NCBI RefSeq assembly: GCF_022808935.1 | Contig: NZ_JAKZFR010000006.1 | Span: 124,001 to 188,000, forward strand | DNA from: Geothrix sp. SG200 | Lineage (GTDB): Bacteria; Acidobacteriota; Holophagae; Holophagales; Holophagaceae | Length of the DNA: 64,000 nt | Direction: 5' to 3' | Shown: in pieces, positions 17,966 through 24,719 of the stretch | How the letters are laid out: every line of letters begins with the position of its first letter | Position numbering within the stretch: position 1 is the stretch's first letter | Position numbers and translations under genes: made by a program | Notes under the pieces: generated by a model | Database searches by the model: none | Seen by the model: the letters and a program-made list of their open reading frames with translations, nothing else | What the model was told of the DNA's origin: nothing

Positions 17966-18367
17966 TCAGCGTTTGCCCTTTGTCGTTCTTGTGGCAGGCG
18001 TTTGCTTCCGCTCCACCCCATCCCACCGGTGGGCTTCCAGATCCAGGTTGCCCTGGTCGTCCACCTCGATGCCCTCGTCCCGCAGGCGGCCGATCTGCTC
18101 CATGGCGCCCCACCAGCGGCCCCGGCTGGGGACGTAGCCCCGGCTGTTCACCACGCGGTGCCAGGGCAGGTCCGTGCCCTCCGGCAGGCCCGAGAGCACC
18201 ATGCCCACCTGGCGGGGGCGCTGGGGGAAGCCTGCCAGCAGGGCCACCTGGCCGTACGAGGCCAGGCTTCCCTTGGGGATGCGCGCCACCACCGCCAGGA
18301 CGGCCGCGCGAAAATCCCCGGGCGGCGCGTCGGGTTCGATGCGCTTCGTGGGTCTGGGTCGGGGCAT
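17966..18367 (-). CDS. alkyltransferase-like protein (ATL), MGMT DNA-binding domain
   Basis: A 133-aa protein related to the C-terminal DNA-binding domain of O6-alkylguanine alkyltransferase. The motif that normally reads PCHRV is PWHRVVNSRGYV here, so the acceptor Cys is replaced by Trp. That is the hallmark of ATL proteins, which bind O6-alkylguanine without repairing it and hand it to nucleotide excision repair. The helix-turn-helix SLASYGQVALLAGFPQRPRQVG is intact. ATG at 18367 begins the conserved part; an upstream extension is poorly supported. Its start lies 5 bp from the stop of the next gene. Confidence 0.85.
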   Translation of the reverse strand: MPRPRPTKRIEPDAPPGDFRAAVLAVVARIPKGSLASYGQVALLAGFPQRPRQVGMVLSGLPEGTDLPWHRVVNSRGYVPSRGRWWGAMEQIGRLRDEGIEVDDQGNLDLEAHRWDGVERKQTPATRTTKGKR

Positions 18368-18371
18368 GCGC

Positions 18372-18734
18372 TCAGGCCTGCACGCCGGGCCGCTGGTCCG
18401 CGGGGACGCGGGAGCGGAAGCCACCTTCGTAGCTGTGCCAGTGGTCGAGACCCTCCTCGGGGTAGGCCCAGCACCAGTAGCCGTCGCCGGCGTCGAAGTC
18501 CACCAGCCACAGGCCCTTCACGTCGGCCTCCAGGTCCTGCATGCTCTGCTGCCAGGACTTGACCAGCACCTGCAGGCGCTCGCGCAGCTCCTCCACCCGG
18601 CGCCCGTCCCGGGCCTCTTCCGCCTGGGTGAGCTCCTCGGCGAGGCTGGCGGCCAGTGTGTAGACAGGTTCCGTCAATGCCTTCACTTGCGGCATCAGGG
18701 CCCGCGCTTCGTCCAGGGTGAAAATGCGGCCCAT
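18372..18734 (-). CDS. DUF2203-like protein
   Basis: A 120-aa protein starting MGRIFTLDEARALMPQVKAL, a pattern I recognise from the DUF2203 family. The N-terminal half is an amphipathic helix pair, the C-terminal half ends in VDFDAGDGYWCWAYPEEGLDHWHSY, a region with conserved Trp and His. GGAGG precedes the ATG. It is directly upstream of the ATL gene with a 4-bp gap and probably co-transcribed. Function is unknown. Confidence 0.8.
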   Translation of the reverse strand: MGRIFTLDEARALMPQVKALTEPVYTLAASLAEELTQAEEARDGRRVEELRERLQVLVKSWQQSMQDLEADVKGLWLVDFDAGDGYWCWAYPEEGLDHWHSYEGGFRSRVPADQRPGVQA

Positions 18735-18762
18735 GGCACCTCCGATGCTCCATGATAAGCCG

Positions 18763-19449
18763 ATGCGGTTCGTGCCCCAGATCCCTTCCCACGCTGATCC
18801 CGGTCCCTGGGTCCCCCTGGCGCCCCTGACCCTGCGGTGGGAGGTCGGCCTGCATCCCGACTGGTCCACCCTTGCGCGCCGGGGTCTGGCCATTCACGCC
18901 GTCCATCTGTCCGGCGAGTCGCCGGTGGAAGACGGGCTCGCGGTTCTCCACGCCTCGCTCGGCCCGGATTTCCTCATCCTGCCCACCATTCGTCCGCAGA
19001 CCCGCGAGGCGGGCTTCCGCCTGCTGGGCCACCTGGAGACCCTGCTGGAGGCCGCCAGCGGCCGCGGCGCGAAGATCGCCCTGAGCATTGAGGGCGGGGC
19101 CGAGGCCGCCGTGCTGGACCTGCTGGCCCAGGCCAAGGCCGACGCCGTGGGCTTCTGCTGGCACCCGGCCACGGTGGACGCGGCGCGCCTGGCGGACCGC
19201 CTCTGGTGCGGCGTCTGCGGGCCGACCTCGGACCTGCGCCCGCTCCAGAAGCTGGGCTACCGCTGGGACATGGCCCTGCCCGCGGAGGATCCCGCCACCT
19301 TCCGGGCGCAGGCCGCCGCGCTGGCGGCCGCCCATCCCGAGGTGATCTTCCCCGAGGAGATCCTGCCCCCGGGCCTGGACCGCGCGGCCGAGCCGCCGGA
19401 GGGTTTCGCCTTCGGTCGGCACTGGGGTCCCACGGGGAACCGTTCATGA
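18763..19449 (+). CDS. hypothetical protein coupled to lpxB
   Basis: A 228-aa protein without signal peptide or membrane helix. The alternating strand-helix rhythm (LAIHAVHLSG, PDFLILPTIRPQ, AKIALSIEGG, ADAVGFCWHPA) suggests a TIM-barrel sugar-phosphate-isomerase-like fold, but I cannot name a family. Its stop overlaps the lpxB ATG (ATGA), so it is translationally coupled to lipid A synthesis. The start is uncertain: ATG at 18763 has no clear ribosome binding site and 18745 is an alternative. It is divergent from the DUF2203-like gene. Confidence 0.7.
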   Translation: MRFVPQIPSHADPGPWVPLAPLTLRWEVGLHPDWSTLARRGLAIHAVHLSGESPVEDGLAVLHASLGPDFLILPTIRPQTREAGFRLLGHLETLLEAASGRGAKIALSIEGGAEAAVLDLLAQAKADAVGFCWHPATVDAARLADRLWCGVCGPTSDLRPLQKLGYRWDMALPAEDPATFRAQAAALAAAHPEVIFPEEILPPGLDRAAEPPEGFAFGRHWGPTGNRS

Positions 19450-20603
19450 CGAAGACCCTGCTGGTCATCGCAGGCGAGGATTCCGGCGACCTCCACGGCG
19501 CGGAGCTGCTGCGGGAGCTGAAGGCCCGCCGGCCCGACCTGCGCCTCGTGGGCGTCGGCGGCCCGCGCATGAGCCCCTTCCTGGACCGCAAGCTGGCGGA
19601 CGTGAAGGATCTCGCCGTGGTGGGCTTCGTGGAGGTCATCAAGCACCTGCCGCGCCTGAACCGGCTGTTCAAGGCCATCCTGGCCGCCGCGACGGAGGAG
19701 CAGGTGGCCGGCGCCCTGCTCATCGACTACCCGGGCTTCAACCTGCGGCTGGCCAAGGCCCTGCGGAAGCAGCTGCCCACGGTGACCCTGCACCAGTACG
19801 TGTGCCCCCAGGTGTGGGCCTGGAAGAAGGGGCGCATTCCCGAGCTGGGCACCGTACTGAACACGCTCTACTGCCTCTTCGACTTCGAGCCCGAGCTGTT
19901 CCGCGGCTACCCCGTGGACGCGCGCTTCGTGGGCCACCCCCTGGTGGAGGTGGTGAAGCCCGAGTGCGACCGCGCCGCCTTCTTCGCCGAGACCGGCCTC
20001 GACCCCGCGCGGCCCCTGGTGGCCCTGCTGCCCGGCAGCCGCAAGGGCGAGATCGAGCGCCTGCTGCCGCCCATGGCGGAACTGGCCCGGCGATGGCGCA
20101 CGGCCCAGTCCGAGGTCCAGTCCGAGGTCCAGTGGGTGCTGCCCGTGGCCCCCACGCTGGACCCCGCCTTCGTGCGCGCGCACCTGGGCCCAACGCAGGA
20201 TCCGGCCCCCGTGACGCTGGTGCAGGACCGCCCCTACGCCGCCCGCGCCCACGCGGACGCGGCCCTGGTGGCCTCCGGCACCGCCACCCTGGAGACGGCC
20301 CTGCTGGGCACCCCCTTCGCCATCGTCTACAAGCTGAACGCCCTCACCTACGAGATGGCCAAGCGCGTCGTGAAGGTCCCCTACTTCGGCCTCGCCAACG
20401 TCGTGGCCCGCCGCGAAGTGGCCCCCGAGCTGCTCCAGGGCGAGGTGAACCCCGAGCGCCTGGGCGTGGAGCTGGCGCGGCTGCTGGATCCCGAGGTGGC
20501 TCGGCGCGTGCGCGCCGACCTGGGCGAGATGCGCGGCCACCTGGGAGAGCCGGGGGCTGCAGGGCGCGTGGCCGAGGATCTGCTGGGGAAGCTCCAAGCC
20601 TGA
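19446..20603 (+). CDS. lpxB: lipid-A-disaccharide synthase
   Basis: Glycosyltransferase (GT19) of 385 aa that joins UDP-diacylglucosamine and lipid X in lipid A synthesis, so the organism has an LPS-bearing outer membrane. Typical segments are VIAGEDSGDLHGAELL at the N-terminus, QYVCPQVWAWKKGRI near 120, LLPGSRKGEI near 198 and ASGTATLETALLGTPF near 275. It contains a short in-frame duplication of four residues (SEVQSEVQ) around 20108-20132, probably recent slippage in a loop. No other lpx gene is nearby. It is the last ordinary chromosomal gene before the cassette-like region. Confidence 0.95.
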   Translation: MTKTLLVIAGEDSGDLHGAELLRELKARRPDLRLVGVGGPRMSPFLDRKLADVKDLAVVGFVEVIKHLPRLNRLFKAILAAATEEQVAGALLIDYPGFNLRLAKALRKQLPTVTLHQYVCPQVWAWKKGRIPELGTVLNTLYCLFDFEPELFRGYPVDARFVGHPLVEVVKPECDRAAFFAETGLDPARPLVALLPGSRKGEIERLLPPMAELARRWRTAQSEVQSEVQWVLPVAPTLDPAFVRAHLGPTQDPAPVTLVQDRPYAARAHADAALVASGTATLETALLGTPFAIVYKLNALTYEMAKRVVKVPYFGLANVVARREVAPELLQGEVNPERLGVELARLLDPEVARRVRADLGEMRGHLGEPGAAGRVAEDLLGKLQA

Positions 20604-20658
20604 GGAGCACGGCCAAGAGAGCCTGAGAGCGGGAGTACCGCTTGAGTGATCCCTGTCT

Positions 20659-20689
20659 CCCCGCTCCTTCAAGGGGTGGGAAGGCGGGG
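20659..20689 (+). terminator. possible terminator after lpxB
   Basis: A GC-rich hairpin lies 55 bp after the lpxB stop: CCCCG and CCTTC on the left pair with GAAGG and CGGGG on the right across a 9-nt loop with a 2-nt bulge. There is no T-run, so this is a candidate only. Confidence 0.4.
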
Positions 20690-20778
20690 CACTTCCGTTC
20701 GCCCCCGGTTTTGCCACCGTTCGGCAGAGAAAGGACCCGGTGATCTACAATGCCGGTATCGTTCCTTCATCCATTATC

Positions 20779-20826
20779 TGACAACGAGCTCAGGACGGGT
20801 TTGGTCGTCCAATTCAGAGTTAGGGC
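20779..20826 (+). repeat. short attC-like site or core site at array start
   Basis: The sequence ends in GTTAGGGC at 20819-20826, which fits the recombination core GTTRRRY except at its last base. It is the exact reverse complement of GCCCTAAC at 21286-21293, the left end of the first full attC-like site, as expected for the two ends of one cassette. Upstream, GGACG and CGTCC form a small stem and TGACAAC sits at the left. This may be a short 47-nt attC or an attachment site of another kind. Confidence 0.55.
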
Positions 20827-20842
20827 TTTACGAGGAGCCATC

Positions 20843-21292
20843 ATGGCCAACCGCAATCCCGAGCAAACCTTAATCAATCAATTCGTAGCCCACTTGAGAA
20901 GGCACCCTGATCCAAACATTTGCATCGGTGAGTTAATTAACAGTAATTGCAAATCAAAATCACGCGCTGACATCGAATACAAATCCAAGGGGGACCTCCA
21001 TTGGGCCATCGAAGCCAAGAGTGATGACTCAAAAGATAGGCACAACACTGTGCATAAAATATTTGGTGAGCTTCTCAAAGAGACAGGGCGAACGAATCGA
21101 GAAAATTGCCGTCATGCAATCTTGATTCCCGAAAATGCTCTCACTTTCTATAGTCGGGCATTTCAAGCCATTGATCGTGCCAAGTTCTTAGACTTTGGTG
21201 AACTCATTCCAGTTCATGCTGTTTTCACGAGTAGTCATGTCGGTATCAAACAAATCACTTGGTCCGAGCTTTACGATGCCCACCAGCCCTAA
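20843..21292 (+). CDS. PD-(D/E)XK nuclease-like cassette protein
   Basis: A 149-aa protein, the ORF of the first cassette. It has the full pattern of the PD-(D/E)XK nuclease fold: a Glu in the first helix (NPEQTLINQF), then ADIEYKSKG with the metal-binding Asp and HWAIEAKS with the E-x-K, followed by a helix (IFGELLKETG). It may cut DNA, for instance in defence, but the family cannot be named. GAGGAG lies upstream of ATG 20843; a longer reading from 20750 crosses the cassette boundary and is not likely. The stop codon TAA lies inside the left box of the attC-like site, as is common in integron cassettes. Confidence 0.72.
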   Translation: MANRNPEQTLINQFVAHLRRHPDPNICIGELINSNCKSKSRADIEYKSKGDLHWAIEAKSDDSKDRHNTVHKIFGELLKETGRTNRENCRHAILIPENALTFYSRAFQAIDRAKFLDFGELIPVHAVFTSSHVGIKQITWSELYDAHQP

Positions 21293-21410
21293 CCCTCAGC
21301 TCAACTCGGACCCCGCATGCATTGACCGCCGCTCTCTCTCAACTTCTCGCTTCCTCGACTCCTTTCAGCACCTCGGTGCAGGCGGGGCCAGTTAGCTTCA
21401 TCTGTTCGAC
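21287..21410 (+). repeat. attC-like recombination site 1
   Basis: A 124-nt imperfect palindrome. Left box CCCTAAC (21287-21293), inner left arm AGCTCAACTCGGACCCCGC; inner right arm GCGGGGCCAGTTAGCT; right box GTTCGAC (21404-21410). The two inner arms pair apart from extra bases on the left arm (the C before AAC, the C in CTCGG and the A in GGACC), the extrahelical bases that orient attC recombination. Cleavage is expected after the G at 21404. The right box GTTCGAC nearly matches the complement of the next module's GTCTAAC. Confidence 0.75.
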
Positions 21411-21440
21411 GCAACTCTCTTTTCCCAACATGGAGTCACT

Positions 21441-22409
21441 GTGAGCAGAAAAATATCCCTCCAAGTTCAACAAGAAGACGTTGGTGAGGCGGTTCGTGCT
21501 CGCTACACAATGACTTCGTCAATTCTCAGGGCGATGTTGTACTCGACCAAGGCTGATATCATCTCGGCCCTTGGAGGCCTTGAAAAAATAACCCTTGAGC
21601 AGCTTGGAACCGTCTACAAAGAAGGGGATGGAGAGTTCGGTATTTGTTTTGAATACGCAGTTCATGATGCCGTTCGGGCCCGAGATTCAACTATTTACCC
21701 GATCGTAGAAGACGTTCTTGACTCGTTCTGTAGGATTCGTGGCACATCAGAATCCATCCTCTTCGGTATCGAGAAGAATGGAAGTCTAAATATTGTTGAG
21801 ACTGCAAAAAACAGTCTTACCGACGATGCAAGAGTGTTAGTCGGGAAAGTTGGAAAACCCCCTAAGCTCAAGCATCGAATTGCGACGTTAGAGCGCGCCT
21901 TTAGAAGTGTAAAGCACCGCGATAGACTTCCGAACTGCATAAGTGGGTTATGGAAAGCTGATTTATTTTTAGGATCGCCGAGTTCAGATCAATGGGTAGG
22001 AACTACCCTTAAGTTAAACAAAGAAGAATTGGAAGCAGCTCCTGGATTACGGGTTGGTATCTATCCATCTAAAACAAAAGAAGGGCCAAAACAGGACAGC
22101 TTGAAAAATATGATTCTCTGTCCGATGCCGTACCGTGGTGATTTTATGGTTTTGTTCCAAGCAAGTTTCAATATTGCCAAACAATTAATGCATTCACGTG
22201 GGGAGATGCCTAAACCTCCAGCCATTATTTACGAGGATGATCTCTCCGTGGCGGAATGGCTGAGCGCTCGGCGTAAATTCCCAGTAATGGGTATTCTGGA
22301 AGCGCTCCACCCACTAATGCAACCCGGATTAATTAAGGCCAGCGACTCTAAAGAATCAATCGCCAGCTCGGGCATTGAAGCTTTCGCGCCTATACCACTA
22401 ATTCTTTAG
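21441..22409 (+). CDS. unknown cassette protein, possible nuclease-like fold
   Basis: A 322-aa protein, the ORF of the second cassette, starting with GTG 31 bp after the cassette boundary. I do not recognise it. A Glu-rich helix (GICFEYAVHDAVRAR) is followed later by GLWKADLFLGSPSSDQWVGT and then TLKLN, an order that could be a diverged E...D...(E)xK nuclease core with Thr in place of the second acidic residue. This is a weak inference. No signal peptide or membrane helix is present. Its AT-rich codon use contrasts sharply with genes on both sides of the array, in line with transfer from a different genome. Confidence 0.6.
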   Translation: MSRKISLQVQQEDVGEAVRARYTMTSSILRAMLYSTKADIISALGGLEKITLEQLGTVYKEGDGEFGICFEYAVHDAVRARDSTIYPIVEDVLDSFCRIRGTSESILFGIEKNGSLNIVETAKNSLTDDARVLVGKVGKPPKLKHRIATLERAFRSVKHRDRLPNCISGLWKADLFLGSPSSDQWVGTTLKLNKEELEAAPGLRVGIYPSKTKEGPKQDSLKNMILCPMPYRGDFMVLFQASFNIAKQLMHSRGEMPKPPAIIYEDDLSVAEWLSARRKFPVMGILEALHPLMQPGLIKASDSKESIASSGIEAFAPIPLIL

Positions 22410-22422
22410 CTGCTGGTTGCGG

Positions 22423-22546
22423 GTCTAACCTGGCGCTCAACCTGGACCCCGCCTGCATTGTCTCTCGCTCCTTCTCTTCGTTCGTCTTCCCCGGCTCCGT
22501 TCATCGTCTCGGTGTAGGCGGGGCCGGCTCGCTTCATTCGTCAGGC
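22423..22546 (+). repeat. attC-like recombination site 2
   Basis: A 124-nt imperfect palindrome, the same length as site 1. Left box GTCTAAC (22423-22429), inner left arm GCGCTCAACCTGGACCCCGC, inner right arm GGCGGGGCCGGCTCGC, right box GTCAGGC (22540-22546). The inner arms pair with extra bases on the left. Both sites share the central left words CTCAAC and GACCCCGC. The right box has GTC where the consensus is GTT, so it may be a weaker or decayed site. The stop of the upstream ORF lies 13 bp before the left box. Confidence 0.75.
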
Positions 22547-22563
22547 CATCTGGAGATAGGAAC

Positions 22564-23424
22564 ATGCTCAAACAGCCCCTCCGAATCCTGTTGGCCTGCG
22601 CCTCCACGTTTGGTATTTGCCAGGGATTACCGAGTCAATTAAAGCTAGGTGGGTACCAGTTGGGTCAGGTTGCCAGGGTGGTCGAAGCCACCCTCGGGAA
22701 ACCCTATGAGGAGCGGACCACCTCAGATGGCTGGCTGATCAAAGCCTTCTGGACCTCCGAAAAACATGAGCACCTGCTGATTTTCGAGTTCGCGGCGCCC
22801 AAGAAGGATCGCATCACCGCGATCCAGCTCTTCGGGAAGCCGACGCCGGGGGATGGGGGTCTCCCCGGGGTTACGCTCGGCTCGACCGAAAGCGAGGTGT
22901 TCAAGGCGCTCGGCCCGCCCAAGTCGAAATCGAAGTATTTGGATGACGGCACCGAATACGCGCGCCTCGACTACGCCGATCGAAATTACAGCTTAGAGCT
23001 CAATCATGAGGGCTTGGTTGTCAGCATCAGGATTCTGGGATTCGATGGCTTCTCGAAAGAGGTTCCGCCTCTACCCACCGCTGAAGGCTTGAAGAAGATC
23101 ATGGCAAAGCAGGATCCGGCGGCTCTGGAAGCCATGCTTACGCCAGATTTCGAATTTTATAGGGGCGACAACATCATTTCTTATAATGGTCCCTCCGAAC
23201 ATGAAATTCGCTCCAATTCCAAGATCAAAGAGGCCATCTACGGCCCGCTGGGTCTCAATGAGGCACTGTCAAGAAAAGACGCCCAGGAAGACCCCCAGAT
23301 CAGGCTCTCCGAGAGCGGTGTCTTCCATGTCATCAAGTTCCCGAAGAGTGCTGTTCTTAATGAGATCGTCTTCGCTCTGTTTGCAGGTAGTTGGCGAATC
23401 TATGAAGTCAGCTTCAAGTCGTAG
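22564..23424 (+). CDS. secreted hypothetical protein, third cassette
   Basis: A 286-aa protein with a signal peptide (about 1-21) whose ORF starts 17 bp after the right box of attC-like site 2. The mature part is mixed alpha/beta and contains KLGGYQLGQVARVVEATLGKP and, near residue 95, LPGVTLGSTESEVFKALGPP. These two look like repeated units of the kind seen in secreted lipoproteins that start with G-x-xLG-x-T-x-x-V. No catalytic motif. Base composition is between that of the first two cassettes and the chromosome. GATAGGAAC lies before the ATG. Confidence 0.65.
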   Translation: MLKQPLRILLACASTFGICQGLPSQLKLGGYQLGQVARVVEATLGKPYEERTTSDGWLIKAFWTSEKHEHLLIFEFAAPKKDRITAIQLFGKPTPGDGGLPGVTLGSTESEVFKALGPPKSKSKYLDDGTEYARLDYADRNYSLELNHEGLVVSIRILGFDGFSKEVPPLPTAEGLKKIMAKQDPAALEAMLTPDFEFYRGDNIISYNGPSEHEIRSNSKIKEAIYGPLGLNEALSRKDAQEDPQIRLSESGVFHVIKFPKSAVLNEIVFALFAGSWRIYEVSFKS

Positions 23425-23431
23425 CACCCAA

Positions 23432-23458
23432 GCCTGACCATCCACTCGAATTGCACCG
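23432..23458 (+). repeat. left half of a third attC-like site (truncated)
   Basis: GCCTGAC at 23432-23438 is the exact reverse complement of GTCAGGC at 22540-22546, the left end of the third cassette. The next bases resemble the inner left arm of site 2 (ACTCGAATTGCACCGCGC against GCTCAACCTGGACCCCGC, 12 of 18 equal). No matching right arm follows before the next gene at 23478. The site looks cut by a deletion, which ends the array here. Confidence 0.6.
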
Positions 23459-23477
23459 CGCCCGCAAAGGATCTTCC

Positions 23478-23963
23478 ATGGATGACCTGTCCAATCCGTA
23501 CGCCCCGCCGGAAGCCCTGCTCGCAGAGCCAGGCGCCGAGGTCGCCTCCGAGCGACGGCCGATCTACACCCCGTTCCAGGTGCGCCTGGCCTCCTTCGTC
23601 GGTGGCCCGTTCGCGGCGGTGTTCACCCTCCATCAGAACTTCAAGGCGTTGCAGGACACCCAGGGCCAGCGCCTGACGCTGTGGCTCGGGATCGCCTTCA
23701 ACGTGGCGCTGCTGGCCTTGCTGCCCTTCCTGCCCGAGCGCTTCCCGCGGCAGTTGATTCCGCTGCTCTATTCCATCGCGGCCGGCGGCATCGCCAGCGC
23801 CAAGCAGCTCTCCAAGGCGCAGATCGAGACCTCGGAGCAGTACCAGCGTCGCTCCGGCTGGAACGTCACCGGTGTCGTTCTCGTGTCATTCCTCGCCTTC
23901 TGCCTCGTGGTTTTCCCCCTGTACATCCTCCTCGACCATTGGGGCCTCTTCCCGCCCGGTTGA
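23478..23963 (+). CDS. membrane protein, function unknown
   Basis: A 161-aa protein starting MDDLSNPYAPPEALL, the N-terminal NPYAPP pattern seen in many small bacterial membrane proteins of unknown role. It has about four hydrophobic segments, near residues 38-55, 65-83, 88-105 and 130-150, and no catalytic motif. It starts about 20 bp after the broken attC half-site, and its high-GC codon use matches the chromosome, so it is probably outside the cassette array. AGGAT precedes the ATG. Confidence 0.7.
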   Translation: MDDLSNPYAPPEALLAEPGAEVASERRPIYTPFQVRLASFVGGPFAAVFTLHQNFKALQDTQGQRLTLWLGIAFNVALLALLPFLPERFPRQLIPLLYSIAAGGIASAKQLSKAQIETSEQYQRRSGWNVTGVVLVSFLAFCLVVFPLYILLDHWGLFPPG

Positions 23964-24023
23964 CCGGCCGCCCGGGCGCATCTGCCACTCTCTGGCACCC
24001 GACCCATCCCGAAAGGCATCTCC

Positions 24024-24629
24024 ATGACCTCCACACGACTTCTGCTGGCCGCGGGGCTTTCGACGTTGGCGCTCCTGGGCCAGACTCCGGCCGCTTCCAG
24101 CCCCATCGGGGCCTCCGTCGCCACCGTCCAGGCTTCGCAGGGGCTGCGCCCCGCCGAGGGGTTCAAGGCCCGGATCGGCCAGCCGGTGGGTGAGGTCCAG
24201 TTCACGGACCTGGATGGGAAGGCGTGGTCCCTGGCGGCCCTGCGGGGGAAGGTGGTCTATCTCAACGTCTGGTTCACGGGGTGCCCGCCCTGCGTGAAGG
24301 AGATCCCCGACCTCAACGCCCTCCACGCCCGGCTCGGATCCCATCCGGACCTGGTCATGCTGGCCCTGGCTTACGACGACGAGTCGAAGGTCCGGGCGTT
24401 CCTGAAGACCCGGCCCTTCCAGTTTCCCGTGGCCTGCATCCCGTTCGCGGCGCTCAAGCAGCTGGCCATGTCGGGCTCCAGCGTGGCGTTCCCGACGCAC
24501 CTGATCCTCGACCGCCAGGGGAACCTCGCCGTGGCCAGCACCGGCGGGAGCGAGCAGGTCAGCCGGGATCTGGCGTTCTCCCTCGGCCAGGTGCTCGGCG
24601 CGCCGGCAAGCCCCTCGACCGGGCGCTGA
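24024..24629 (+). CDS. TlpA/ResA-type thioredoxin-like protein
   Basis: Exported thiol-disulfide protein of 201 aa. Signal peptide about 1-22, thioredoxin-like domain from about 50 on. The redox motif is WFTGCPPC in a VVYLNVWFTGCPPCVKEIPDL context, close to the WC-x-x-C site of TlpA/ResA/AhpC-like proteins. A cis-Pro loop is visible at SVAFPTHLILD. Likely acts in the periplasm on disulfides, possibly for cytochrome maturation, but no ccm gene is near. AAAGG lies upstream of the ATG. Confidence 0.85.
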   Translation: MTSTRLLLAAGLSTLALLGQTPAASSPIGASVATVQASQGLRPAEGFKARIGQPVGEVQFTDLDGKAWSLAALRGKVVYLNVWFTGCPPCVKEIPDLNALHARLGSHPDLVMLALAYDDESKVRAFLKTRPFQFPVACIPFAALKQLAMSGSSVAFPTHLILDRQGNLAVASTGGSEQVSRDLAFSLGQVLGAPASPSTGR

Positions 24630-24719
24630 GGTCCCGATTCGGGCGCTGGGGGCCGCTCGGCGCAGCCAAATCCGGTCACTTTTACCCACTCGGCGCCACC
24701 CAAAGGGGGGGAGGGCCTG

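Larger units (their letters stand above)
20820..23458 (+). mobile_element. gene cassette array without integrase (CALIN-like)
   Basis: Three consecutive modules each have one plus-strand ORF followed by an attC-like site: 20820-21404, 21405-22540 and 22541-about 23458. The two complete sites are both 124 nt long and share the plan of integron attC sites: outer 7-bp boxes, inner arms ending GGACCCCGC and GCGGGGCC with extra unpaired bases on one arm, and a variable centre. The outer boxes of each module match its own left end. The first two modules are much AT-richer than the chromosome. No tyrosine recombinase of the IntI type lies in the window, so this is a cluster of attC sites lacking an integrase, or a remote part of a chromosomal integron. 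Confidence 0.75.

Noticed and set aside
17966-18367. Functional O6-alkylguanine alkyltransferase
   Set aside because: The acceptor Cys of PCHRV is replaced by Trp, so alkyl transfer cannot occur.
23478-23963. Membrane protein as a fourth integron cassette
   Set aside because: No attC-like site follows it, its GC content fits the chromosome, and it begins after a broken half-site.
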